64,000 nucleotides of DNA from JABFSM01 sp963762545. GTDB lineage: Bacteria; Gemmatimonadota; Gemmatimonadetes; Gemmatimonadales; GWC2-71-9. The notes below the pieces were generated by a model. That model ran no database searches, had not been told where the DNA came from, and saw only the letters and a program-made list of their open reading frames with translations. The stretch covers positions 62,001 through 126,000 of the forward strand of contig CAVXLC010000002.1 of the NCBI GenBank assembly GCA_963762545.1, in the 5' to 3' direction. Made by a program: the position numbers and the translations under genes. Below are positions 25,135-33,814 of the stretch, in pieces; position 1 is the first letter of the stretch, and every line of letters starts with the position of its first letter.

Positions 25135-25388
25135 CGGCCCTTGCTCCGCCGCTTCATGATCGCGCGCCCCGCCACGACGGTCGCGGCCGCCGCGCCGGCC
25201 ACCAGCATGGCCTTGCCCGCCTTCTTGAGCGCCCGCACCCGCTTCCGCTTCCGGGCCCCTTCGCTGAGCTTCATCAGCGCGGCATCGCCCGCCAGGACCA
25301 GCCGATCCGCGACCTTCTTGCCCGCCACGCTGGCCATCGTCGCCGCCATCTTGGCGCCGGTCTTGACCTTGGTCTTCTTGCTGATCAT
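25131..25388 (-). CDS. Small basic histone-tail-like protein with Ala/Val segment, member 1
   Basis: An 85-residue Lys/Arg/Ala-rich protein without a signal peptide. The order is: basic N terminus (ISKKTKVKTGAK), helical middle, basic patch (GARKRKRVRALKKAGK), a hydrophobic stretch of about 16 residues (AMLVAGAAAATVVAGRA) and a basic tail (MKRRSKGR). Two other proteins in this window (41112-41420 and 41430-41663) share that order without obvious sequence identity. It could bind DNA or RNA, sit at the membrane, or both. GGGGGAATTCCG precedes the ATG. It is coupled to the CHRD gene downstream. Confidence 0.7.
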   Translation of the reverse strand: MISKKTKVKTGAKMAATMASVAGKKVADRLVLAGDAALMKLSEGARKRKRVRALKKAGKAMLVAGAAAATVVAGRAIMKRRSKGR

Positions 25389-25531
25389 CGGAATTCCCCC
25401 TGATTGGTAGCTCGATGGATCGGAAATATGGGCCCGGGCCGGGACGAAGGAACCTGGCTTGCCCACCAGAGGGTGGACGCTTGCCGCCCCCGTTTCCGCC
25501 ACACCGGTGCCCGGGAGGGCGGGCGGGCGCG

Positions 25532-27853
25532 CTACATCCGGAAGACGTAGCTCAGCTTCCCGAAGAATCCGTCGCTGGTGCGCCGGAGCCGGCTCTGGAG
25601 GACCAGGGGCTGCTCCTGCATGGTGGAGCCATAGCCCAGGTAGAGCAGGGTGCCCGGCGTGGGACGATAGCTGAAGAGCCAATCGGTGCGGAGCTCGTGG
25701 GTGGCCGAGGCGCCCACCTGGCTGCCGCCCAGCAGGATCGGCTGCCCGGTCCGATCCACCAGGGCGCTGCTCGAGCTGGCGGTGTACTGCGCCACGATCC
25801 GGAGGAACAGCGCGCGGCTCACCTGGTATTCCACCTTGAGCCGGGGAATGGTCTGGGAGGAGAATCGCGAGCCGTCCCGCCGCCGGTCCAGGGTCAGGCT
25901 GGTGAACTGGAGCGTTCCGCGAAGCGCGCTGGTGGGCCGGACATCCACCGACGCGTCGAGCCGGAAGCTCCGGCCCGGAGCCGCCTCCGTGAAGATCGGC
26001 GTGGTGCCGACCGCCACGCTGGCGGTCGCGGTGAACTGGCGATAGGTCGGGGTGGTGACCCGCACCGAGCCGCTCACCTGATTCCGCTCTGGTCCCGGCA
26101 CCGTAAACGGAGCCGGACCCCCGCCGGTCTCGACCTGGAACCCGGCATAGAGCGCCGGATCGTAGGAGTAGAAGTTGCGGCCGAAGCTGCCGTTGAGCTG
26201 CCAGCCGCCCCGGAGCGTGGCGGTCGGAGAGAGCGACTCGCTGCCCTCGATCGGTCCGTTGCCCGTATGGCTGTAGTCCCAGATCCGTCCCACCCCGATG
26301 AAGGCGCCGTACGTCTGCATCAGGGCGCCCGGCCTGCCGTAGAAGGTGATCCGGTTGAAGAGGTTGCCGTTGACGATCCCGGTCCGGTTCACGAAACCGG
26401 TGGCGGCCTTGAATCCCGGCGCCACCGCCTGCACGCTGTAGTGAAAGCCCCACGCGCGCCCGGTGCGGTCCCAGTCGGCCTGGAGCAGCGGGCCCCGGGT
26501 GGTCTTGCCCGCGCTATCGGTCCAGGAGCCGGCCGCCTGAAGCTCGATGTAATACAGCCGGGAGTGGTAGACCCGGAAATCGGCACCGGCCAGGCGGGAG
26601 TGATCGGGTCCGTCCTCCCGGTCGGTCAGCACCGCGCCCAGCGTCGAGTTGCGGCGCAGGTCTCTCCGGGCCCGCATGATCCCGAAGACCGGCGTGTGTC
26701 CGCCGCGCCAGGAGTAGAGGCTGTCATCCGCCACCACCATGGCCGCCAGGTTGGTGCCGGACAGCTTGCCGCCGAGCTTGAGCCCGCCGCGCGGCGCCAC
26801 GATGCTCCGGGTGTAGATCAGCTGGTTCGGGGTATCGAAGAGCTCGAGGCCGTCCAGGAAGAAGGGCCGCTTCTCCGGATAGAACAGCGCAAACCGCTCG
26901 TTGAGCACCACCTGGCCGACGTCGGCCTCCACCTGGGAAAAATCCGGATTCCAGGTGCCGTTCATGGTGAGGTTCTGCCGGATCCCCCAGCGCACGTCGC
27001 CGCCCAGCTCCCCGCCGCGCTGGTAATCCCAGCCGCCGATGCCCGGGCTGCCGTCCAGCCGCCCGGTGGCGGTCGGCGTCATTTCCAGCACCAGCCCCCG
27101 CTTGAGATCGTGGATGCCCTCGAGCGTGCCCGACTGGCCCAGGAAGCTGGCGTTGGCGCGCACCGCCGGGGTCCACGAATCCTGGAAGCCGCTGTGCTGC
27201 ACCCGCCGGAGGACATTGATGCCCCAGGTTTGATCCGGCTTGTCCTGGTAGTGCAGGGTCTTGAAGGGAATCCGGATTTCCACCTCGTAGCCGCCGGGGG
27301 TCAGGCGCCCCTTCGACTCGAACACGTAGTCGGGATTGAGATCGACGTTGCCGGCCAGCGGATTCATGGTGCCGGTCCCGCCGCCCGTGGCGGATCGGCC
27401 GCCGGCCCCGCCGCCGAACTGGTCACTGCGGGTCCCGTCCTCCTGGACCCCGAGCGGATTCACCCCGAAGAGGAAGGCGAGGCGATGGTCGTCGTAGGTA
27501 TCCAGCAGGATCTCGATGTTGTCTTCGCTGGTGATGTTGTCGCGGTTGGCCCGGGTGGCGCGCACCACATCGCCGTGGAGCTCCGTGGCCCTGACGCCGA
27601 AGTAGATCGCGTCGGCGCCGTACCAGACCAGGACCTCGGTCGGCTCCTCGGCGGCGTGGCCGTCCACCGGCTGGTACTGTGAAAAATCCGTGAGCCGCGC
27701 CGCGCGGGCCCACACGGCTTCATCGAGCTTGCCGTCGACCACGACGGTGGCTTCGAGGCGCGGCGTGGCCACCCGGATGTGCTTGTCCCGGCCGCTGAAG
27801 GCCGCCGTGGAATCCTGCACCAGCGCCACGCCCAGCAGGATAGAGAGGATCAT
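25532..27853 (-). CDS. DUF5916 outer-membrane barrel with CBM9-like N-terminal domain, copy 1
   Basis: A 773-residue exported protein. Residues from about 25 to 230 form a CBM9-like beta-sandwich (VVVDGKLDEAVWARA, GADAIYFGVRA, and a YEVEIRIPFKTL core). The rest matches DUF5916: FYPEKRPFFLDGLELF is the hallmark, followed by many amphipathic strands and a last FFGKLSYVFRM strand. It probably binds a carbohydrate or similar ligand at the cell surface and forms a barrel. It lies 24 bp after the amidohydrolase gene on the same strand, so it is likely part of the peptidase cluster. Confidence 0.85.
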   Translation of the reverse strand: MILSILLGVALVQDSTAAFSGRDKHIRVATPRLEATVVVDGKLDEAVWARAARLTDFSQYQPVDGHAAEEPTEVLVWYGADAIYFGVRATELHGDVVRATRANRDNITSEDNIEILLDTYDDHRLAFLFGVNPLGVQEDGTRSDQFGGGAGGRSATGGGTGTMNPLAGNVDLNPDYVFESKGRLTPGGYEVEIRIPFKTLHYQDKPDQTWGINVLRRVQHSGFQDSWTPAVRANASFLGQSGTLEGIHDLKRGLVLEMTPTATGRLDGSPGIGGWDYQRGGELGGDVRWGIRQNLTMNGTWNPDFSQVEADVGQVVLNERFALFYPEKRPFFLDGLELFDTPNQLIYTRSIVAPRGGLKLGGKLSGTNLAAMVVADDSLYSWRGGHTPVFGIMRARRDLRRNSTLGAVLTDREDGPDHSRLAGADFRVYHSRLYYIELQAAGSWTDSAGKTTRGPLLQADWDRTGRAWGFHYSVQAVAPGFKAATGFVNRTGIVNGNLFNRITFYGRPGALMQTYGAFIGVGRIWDYSHTGNGPIEGSESLSPTATLRGGWQLNGSFGRNFYSYDPALYAGFQVETGGGPAPFTVPGPERNQVSGSVRVTTPTYRQFTATASVAVGTTPIFTEAAPGRSFRLDASVDVRPTSALRGTLQFTSLTLDRRRDGSRFSSQTIPRLKVEYQVSRALFLRIVAQYTASSSSALVDRTGQPILLGGSQVGASATHELRTDWLFSYRPTPGTLLYLGYGSTMQEQPLVLQSRLRRTSDGFFGKLSYVFRM

Positions 27854-27877
27854 GAGGCCGGGGAATCTAATCCCTCC

Positions 27878-29197
27878 CTATGGATTTCCTCCCGGCGTCT
27901 TGTAGACCACTCCATTCTTCATCACGAAGATCACCCGCTCGGTGGCGGTGATGTCGGCCAGCGGATCGCCCGGCACCGCCACCACGTCGGCCAGCTTCCC
28001 CGCCGCGAGGGTGCCCAGCCGGTCGTCCCATCCCAGCAGCCGAGCCGCGTTGGCGGTGCCGGCCTCCAGCGACTGGGCCGGCGTCAGCCCGCCCCACTTC
28101 ACCATGAGCGCGAACTCGTGGGCGTTGTCGCCGTGGTGGCCCACCCCGGCGTCGGTGCCGAGGGCGAACGTCACCCCGTATTTCCTGGCGTACTGCCCGC
28201 CGTTCCGCATGGCCGACGCCGCGGCCAGCGCCTTCTCGGCGCGGAGCCCCTTGAGGATCCCGGCCTTGACCGCCGCCTCGCTCGCCTCGCCCGCGCTGTA
28301 GGTCGGCACCAGGAAGGTGTGATGCTCGGCCATCAGCCGGGCGCCTTCGTCGTCGAGGAAGGAGCCGTGCTCGATGCTGGTCACCCCGGCGCGCACCGCG
28401 ATCTTGATTCCTTCCGCGCCGTGGGCATGCGCGGCCACCTTGCGCTCCAGCTTGGTGGCTTCGTCCACCATGGCCTTGAGCTCTTCATAGGTGTACTGCG
28501 GCACCCCGACCGCGTCGCCCTCGGAGAGCACCCCGCCGGTGGCGCAGGTCTTGATGACGTCCGCCCCGTACTTGACCTGGTAGCGGACCGCGGCCCGCAC
28601 CTGATCCACGCCGTCCGCGATGCCCTCGCGGATGCCGCCGTCGGCCAGCCCCGGGCGATAGCCGTTGGCATCGCAGTGGCCGCCGGTGATGCCCAGCGCG
28701 TGGGCCGCGGTGCGCATGCGCGGCCCCGGCACGTAGCCGCCCTCGATCGCGCGGCGGAGCGCCACGTCGCTGAAGTCGGGCGCGCCGACGTTCCGCACCG
28801 TGGTGAACCCCGCCATCAGGGTCTTGCGGGCATTGGCGGCACCCAGGATGGCGCTGAAGCCGGGATAGTCCCGGGTGCCTTCCTCCTGCTTGCCGGGGTC
28901 GCTCAGCTCGCGGCCGATCAGATGCACGTGCGCGTCGATGAAGCCGGGCAGCAGCGTCGCGTCGCCCAGCTCGATACGGGTGGCGCCGGGCGGGATCTTG
29001 ATGCCGGACGCGGCCCCGGCCGCGACGATGCGATCGTCGGTGATGACGACGACGCCGTCCGTCACCATGGCGCCGCCGGCGCCGTCGAACAGTCGGGCGG
29101 CGTGGAGCACGACGGTGCCGCTGCCCTTGGCTTCCTGCTGGGCGGATGCGGTGGTGGCGACCAGCAGGGCGGCTGAGACGGTCAGGAGACGGCGCAT
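27878..29197 (-). CDS. Exported amidohydrolase (Xaa-Pro/Xaa-Arg dipeptidase-like)
   Basis: A 439-residue protein with signal peptide MRRLLTVSAALLVATTASAQ. The amidohydrolase TIM-barrel metal centre is complete: HVH in DAHVHLIG, the lysine in DVIKTCATGG (carbamylated in the family), HAHG, IEHGS and the aspartate in GTDAG. The closest known relatives are prolidase-like and imidazolonepropionase-related enzymes that cleave dipeptides or cyclic amides. It lies 35 bp downstream of an exported peptidase T and upstream of a surface barrel, consistent with peptide breakdown outside the cytoplasm. Confidence 0.87.
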   Translation of the reverse strand: MRRLLTVSAALLVATTASAQQEAKGSGTVVLHAARLFDGAGGAMVTDGVVVITDDRIVAAGAASGIKIPPGATRIELGDATLLPGFIDAHVHLIGRELSDPGKQEEGTRDYPGFSAILGAANARKTLMAGFTTVRNVGAPDFSDVALRRAIEGGYVPGPRMRTAAHALGITGGHCDANGYRPGLADGGIREGIADGVDQVRAAVRYQVKYGADVIKTCATGGVLSEGDAVGVPQYTYEELKAMVDEATKLERKVAAHAHGAEGIKIAVRAGVTSIEHGSFLDDEGARLMAEHHTFLVPTYSAGEASEAAVKAGILKGLRAEKALAAASAMRNGGQYARKYGVTFALGTDAGVGHHGDNAHEFALMVKWGGLTPAQSLEAGTANAARLLGWDDRLGTLAAGKLADVVAVPGDPLADITATERVIFVMKNGVVYKTPGGNP

Positions 29198-29232
29198 GGG
29201 ACTCTGGGGGTCAGGGGATGGGGAGAGCGGGG

Positions 29233-30546
29233 TCAGGGCTTCGGGGCGGCGTAGATCTCGACCAGCTGCACCAGCATGTCAACGGTCTTCTCCATGCCGC
29301 GCCGGGAATTGAATTCGAGCCGGGTGTGAAAGTTGTGCCCCCCGGTGAACAGATCGGGGGTCGGGAGGCCGCGGCTCGTCAGATTGGATCCGTCGGTGCC
29401 GCCCCGGATGGCGGTGAGGCTCGGCGTGAGGCCGGCGCGACGGGTGGCCTCCATGGCGTTGGCGATGAGCGCCGGATAGCGATCCAGCGAATCCTTCATA
29501 TTGGTATAGAACTGTTTCACCTCGATCGTCACCCGGACCGTGGGGAACTTGCCCGCCACACTGTCGGTCAGCGCCCGGAGCATCGCTTCCTGCGCATCGA
29601 GCTCGGCGGTCCGGAACGCGCGGAGCCGGAGCTTGAGCGTGGACTCTCCCGGGGCGAGCGCGGCGATGTAGGGGTGAACGTACCCCGCGCGGCCCTCCAC
29701 GTTCTCGGGGCGGAGCGCCTCGGGAATCCGGGAGACGAAGTCGCTCACCGCGTACAGGGAGTTGACCAGGCGGCCCTTGACCGGAGCGCCGTCCCTGCCT
29801 GTGAACGTGACGTAGGCGGTCCGGGCACTGAAGGTCTCGTCGTTGACTCCTCCCAGCGCGCCGCCGTCCACGGTGTACGCCAGGCGGGCCCCGAAGTTCG
29901 CAATGTCGAAGTACTCCACCGCGCCGCCCACTTCCTCGTCCGGCATGAACGCCACCGCAATGGCGCCATGCCGGATCTGGGGATTGCTCCCCAGCAGATC
30001 CAGCAGGGTCATGATCTCGGCGCAGCCGGACTTGTCGTCCGAGCCCAGGAGCGTGGTGCCGTCCGAGGTGACGATGTCGTCGCCGATGAGGTCCTTGAGG
30101 CCGGGATTCTCCGCGGCGCGGATGACCCGGGAGGTGTCGCCCGGGAGCACGATGTCTCCGCCCTGGTAGTCCCGGTGGACGATGGGCCTGACCCCGGCGC
30201 CCGGCTCGTTGGGCGCGGTATCCATGTGGGCGATGAAGCCCACCGCGGGCGCCCGGCTTCCCGGGGGTAAATTGGGGGGCAGGAGCCCGTACACGATGCC
30301 GTGGTCGCTCACCCGCACCTGGTCGACGCCCAGGCCACGCAGCTCGCCGGCCACCAGGCGGGCCAGGTCGAGCTGGGCATCGGTGCTGGGCACCCTGCCG
30401 GCGTCTTCCTTCGACTGGGTATTGATCCGGGCGTACCGGACGAACCGGTCGAGCACGCCTTCCCGCGGGGCGTGGAGCTGGGCCGCGGCGGGCCCCGTGA
30501 GGAGGCCCGCGGCAAGGCCGGTGATGGCAAGACTACGGCAGCGCAT
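29233..30546 (-). CDS. pepT: Peptidase T-like M20 tripeptidase with signal peptide
   Basis: A 437-residue M20B peptidase. Metal and catalytic motifs are GFIAHMDT, LLGSDDKSG, the general base in AFMPDEEVGG, YTVDGG and the C-terminal GGHNFHTRLE, all as in PepT, which removes N-terminal residues from tripeptides. Unlike the classical cytoplasmic enzyme it starts with a signal sequence (MRCRSLAITGLAAGLLTGPAAAQ). First gene of a minus-strand cluster with an amidohydrolase and a DUF5916 barrel. Confidence 0.88.
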   Translation of the reverse strand: MRCRSLAITGLAAGLLTGPAAAQLHAPREGVLDRFVRYARINTQSKEDAGRVPSTDAQLDLARLVAGELRGLGVDQVRVSDHGIVYGLLPPNLPPGSRAPAVGFIAHMDTAPNEPGAGVRPIVHRDYQGGDIVLPGDTSRVIRAAENPGLKDLIGDDIVTSDGTTLLGSDDKSGCAEIMTLLDLLGSNPQIRHGAIAVAFMPDEEVGGAVEYFDIANFGARLAYTVDGGALGGVNDETFSARTAYVTFTGRDGAPVKGRLVNSLYAVSDFVSRIPEALRPENVEGRAGYVHPYIAALAPGESTLKLRLRAFRTAELDAQEAMLRALTDSVAGKFPTVRVTIEVKQFYTNMKDSLDRYPALIANAMEATRRAGLTPSLTAIRGGTDGSNLTSRGLPTPDLFTGGHNFHTRLEFNSRRGMEKTVDMLVQLVEIYAAPKP

Positions 30547-30580
30547 GAATAGTCCCGGGGCGGCGGTGCCAAGAATGTAA

Positions 30581-30606
30581 CGGGGGCCGGCTTTCGCCGG
30601 CCCCCG
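30581..30606 (-). terminator. Intrinsic terminator after the large lipoprotein gene
   Basis: A perfect 10-bp stem (CGGGGGCCGG and its complement) with a 6-base loop. On the minus strand it is followed by TTACATTCTT, about 25 bases after the lipoprotein stop and before peptidase T. Confidence 0.7.
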
Positions 30607-30630
30607 GTGGTGCACCGTCCAGCGATCCTG

Positions 30631-33402
30631 CTATTTGATCCGCGTGGCGGTGAATGAGAACGTCCACGTGGCGTCGCCGTAGTTGAACATCTGCGCGTTC
30701 GGCGGGGGGTGGGGATAACCCGCCCAATCCCATACCCGTTGGGTCTTGACGATCGTGCCGGACAGCTGGGTGCCGTTCTTCACCGCGGAAATGGTCCAGT
30801 AGGTCTCCGCCGTGCCTCCTTGCGGCGGACCGAATTGGGGGTAGACGTAATTGGCCGCCCGGCCGCCGAACGTCCCGGCGGAAAGGTCCCCCGCTGCGGT
30901 CAGTGCATCGAAGACAAACGTGTTACTGATATCGGCGCCCGATGGCAATGCGGATGCCAGGATGCGGAACACCTGGGAAGGGTCGATGCCGGTCGAGAAG
31001 GGTCCGGGGAAGAATGGAGTGTACTGCAGATACACGCCCGGATCGTAGTGCTTGCCCCCGGCAATCGTGGTGTGGTCCTGATAGATGATCAGCCCGCAGT
31101 CCGGGCAAATTCCCAGGTTGTCGACAAAGACGGCGTCCTGCAGGCAGTAGCCGGTCCCTGAACCCGTACAGGCTGCCGGGCCGCTTGGCGGGGTGGTGAA
31201 CCCCGTCATCCGCCATGACGTGATCCGCCAGATCGGGACCGGTATGTCGATCTGCACGACGCTCGAAGCCCGGCCCACGTCACCATTCGTCGCGAGATCA
31301 ACGACAATCACGGTGGCGTCATAGACCCCTGCCTTGGCCCAGGTGTGAATCACGGATGGGTTGTTGTCCACCACGGCGATCTGGCCGTCATCGAAGGCCC
31401 AGAGGTAGCGCACAGTGGGAGGATTGGCGGCCAGATTGTGGGCGGTCAGGGTAAGAGGGACTCCTGACAGGCCGTTGGCCGGATTGGGAGCGATGGAAAT
31501 CTTCGAGGAGCTCACCTGGATGTATTTGAAATCGAGGTGGCGCCAGAAGGTCACGCCGTTGAGATCGGCCAGCCCTCCCATCACGTGGACGCCGATCCGG
31601 CTGTTGCCCGCTGGCACTGTGAACGCCGCCTCGCCCACGGTTTGATCGCTGGCCAGACGAGTCACATTTCCATCGTAGACGTCCAAAGCCACCGACTCTG
31701 CCGGGGAAGCATTCGGGACGTGGCGGGCGCAGCTATTGCAGAGCGCGCGAAGCTTCAGGTCCAGCCAGTCCACGCTCAATGAATTTCCCGTCAGGTCTTT
31801 CCAGAGCAGCAGGTCCTTGTCGAAATACTGGAGGGTGTAGGCGGGGAATTCCTGAACTCCAACCGGCCCGCCCGGCAGCGTGCCGAATCGCGCCGTCACC
31901 GGTGAGAGGTCTACGAAGGCTCCGCCGCCCAGGACGTGGAAGGAAGTGAAGGTGTGGAGACAGCTGCCGCCACAGAGGGCAACCTGCACCGGCTGGAACT
32001 GGGCGCCGTCGAATGGAATGAAAATATGCTGCCCGGGATTGTTCGGGTCCGTGGCAAGAATCCCGTCGGGATGCACCTCATAGGCAATCAGCGCATAGGT
32101 TCCCACCGGCCCCGAGATCGAGATGAGCGCGGGCAAGCGGGTGTTATGCATCGACGCGGCAAGAGCCAGAAACTCCACCCGGTCTCGTCCCGCCGGCATC
32201 GACCGGATGATCGAAACAGCGTTCGGCCAGTTGACGTCCCCTTGGGCCAGCGCCGAGATCCGGTAGCCCAATGGATCGGCGGGCCAGATCGGGCCCTGAG
32301 CGAATCGGCCACGGAGTCCAGGCAGGCTCAGATTGTCCTTCCGAATGTCAAGGAAGTACGAGAGCTCCGACACGCTCATGCCCGTGATCTGCCCATCAGG
32401 CGTCAGGTAGGAGCCGTGATCGGCAAATTCCCAGCCGTCGATGTTGGGATCGAAGTCGCTCACGACCGGCGTTTGTTGGAGCAGCACGACGTCGATCGCC
32501 TGCAGCGTCGTAATGATCTTGACCCCGGTATGGACCAGATTGTTTTGCAGGCCGGAGCCGCTGCGCACGGACCTGAGGCCGACGAGGGCGCCAGGGCCCG
32601 TCAGCAAGTCGCCTGCAAAGTGCCGCGTCGCGATGGTGATGGAATTTCCATCGCTTCCGATCACCGGAATTCCCTCGAGCTTCCCTGATCCGGAGTCATA
32701 GTAGAGGGCGCCGGCCGCGGAATCGGGAGTAACGTGCACCGGGATCTTGAGCGTGAGGAGCTGGTCGGCCATGCCCTGATCACCGGTAATGGAAATGACC
32801 GGGGCGGCGATGTGCAGGTTCGGTTTCGTCGGCCCCGTAGCCGCCGCCTGATACTCGATGGTCCAGTGACTGGGGCCCGGGTACGCTCCGGCAGGGATCG
32901 TCAAGGTGAGCCCGTCGAGCGGGTCGCCGGGCTTGGAGTAGTTGATGGTGCCGCCCGCTGCGCCGATGGTCACATCGGCCATGCGCACAGTCGGGTACTT
33001 GCCCGTGGCCGTCAGCTCCGCAGGAGGCAGGGCGGCGACGGTCGCCTCGAGGCGATTGTCACCCACGGCCGGTCCCATGGTCCAATTGCCCGGTGAGGCA
33101 GTCCCGTCCGCCGCGGTCACCACACTCGGCTGCTGGATGGATCCTCCGCCGGCCTCCACGATGAAGCCAACCGTTGTCCCCGGTACCGGACGCCCCTGGG
33201 CATCCTTCACAACCACCAGGGGTTTGACCGGCACCGCCGACCCGGGGGCGGCCTCCTGGCCGTCACCGGCCTGAACGGTCAGCGATGCTGGAGGGCCGGG
33301 GGCGGGGGGCGGAGGCGGTGGGGGAGGATTGGTTCCCGTCGTGCTCCCCCCGCCGCAGGCGGCGACGGCCAGAAGCAACCAGAGAGCGGTGAGTCGGCGC
33401 AC
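30631..33402 (-). CDS. Large Ig-like/PKD lipoprotein with CxxC motifs
   Basis: A 923-residue surface or periplasmic lipoprotein. GTG at 33402 has GGAGG six bases upstream and starts MRRLTALWLLLAVAACGGG, a lipoprotein signal; a GTG at 33447 lacks this. A proline run follows (eight prolines, residues about 30-37), then a bacterial Ig-like domain (AQGRPVPGTTVGFIVEAG), a beta-rich middle, and a PKD-like domain (YLWAFDDGQI, VIHTWAKAGVYDATV). Cysteines cluster in CGGSC, CNSC and CPDC plus CTGSGTGYC. The codon choice is visibly less G+C-biased than in neighbours. Function unknown; last gene after the sigma-kinase-FHA run. Confidence 0.75.
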   Translation of the reverse strand: MRRLTALWLLLAVAACGGGSTTGTNPPPPPPPPAPGPPASLTVQAGDGQEAAPGSAVPVKPLVVVKDAQGRPVPGTTVGFIVEAGGGSIQQPSVVTAADGTASPGNWTMGPAVGDNRLEATVAALPPAELTATGKYPTVRMADVTIGAAGGTINYSKPGDPLDGLTLTIPAGAYPGPSHWTIEYQAAATGPTKPNLHIAAPVISITGDQGMADQLLTLKIPVHVTPDSAAGALYYDSGSGKLEGIPVIGSDGNSITIATRHFAGDLLTGPGALVGLRSVRSGSGLQNNLVHTGVKIITTLQAIDVVLLQQTPVVSDFDPNIDGWEFADHGSYLTPDGQITGMSVSELSYFLDIRKDNLSLPGLRGRFAQGPIWPADPLGYRISALAQGDVNWPNAVSIIRSMPAGRDRVEFLALAASMHNTRLPALISISGPVGTYALIAYEVHPDGILATDPNNPGQHIFIPFDGAQFQPVQVALCGGSCLHTFTSFHVLGGGAFVDLSPVTARFGTLPGGPVGVQEFPAYTLQYFDKDLLLWKDLTGNSLSVDWLDLKLRALCNSCARHVPNASPAESVALDVYDGNVTRLASDQTVGEAAFTVPAGNSRIGVHVMGGLADLNGVTFWRHLDFKYIQVSSSKISIAPNPANGLSGVPLTLTAHNLAANPPTVRYLWAFDDGQIAVVDNNPSVIHTWAKAGVYDATVIVVDLATNGDVGRASSVVQIDIPVPIWRITSWRMTGFTTPPSGPAACTGSGTGYCLQDAVFVDNLGICPDCGLIIYQDHTTIAGGKHYDPGVYLQYTPFFPGPFSTGIDPSQVFRILASALPSGADISNTFVFDALTAAGDLSAGTFGGRAANYVYPQFGPPQGGTAETYWTISAVKNGTQLSGTIVKTQRVWDWAGYPHPPPNAQMFNYGDATWTFSFTATRIK

Positions 33403-33457
33403 GGAGCCTCCAGGGTTCCGGGATCTCCCTGAAGGCGCGGAATTCACTCCATTCGGT

Positions 33458-33814
33458 TCACTCCACCGCGGGGGCGGCCGGCGGACTGCCCACGTCGAAC
33501 TCCAGCTCCGGCCCGCCCACGCCCAGCCGGATCCGGTCTCCCGGCAGCAGCGCGATCCGGCCGCGCAGCCAGCGCGCGTTCAGGAAGGTGCCGTTGGTGC
33601 TCTCCCGGTCCACCAGCTCGAGCCAGACCGCGGTGCTCGAATGGGCGATGATGCGGGCGTGATTCCGGCTCACCACCCCGTCCTCGTACGCGTCCAGCCG
33701 GATGTCGGACGATGGGTCCCGTCCGATGGTCAGCACCGCCCCGACCTCGACACCGAAGGTCTCCACCCGGCCCGCGGCGGCACCGGTCAGGTGCCGGACG
33801 ACGATCTGGTGCAC
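33458..33814 (-). CDS. FHA-domain protein
   Basis: Read from a GTG at 33814, this is a 118-residue single FHA domain: VLTIGRDPSSDIRL with the phosphothreonine-binding Arg, VSRNHARI with Ser-Arg-His, and STNGTFLN closing the loop. FHA domains bind phosphothreonine on kinase substrates, so this fits next to a Ser/Thr kinase. It is also in frame with the kinase gene upstream because of a probable frameshift (see the kinase entry), so as read it is the C-terminal part of one 984-residue protein. The sequence between kinase tail and this start has no TPR or FHA pattern, supporting a separate gene originally. Confidence 0.75.
   Translation of the reverse strand: MHQIVVRHLTGAAAGRVETFGVEVGAVLTIGRDPSSDIRLDAYEDGVVSRNHARIIAHSSTAVWLELVDRESTNGTFLNARWLRGRIALLPGDRIRLGVGGPELEFDVGSPPAAPAVE

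Noticed and set aside
33402..33447. Upstream GTG (33447) as start of the large lipoprotein
   Set aside because: It gives a polar N terminus; GTG 33402 has GGAGG in position and begins directly with the signal peptide.
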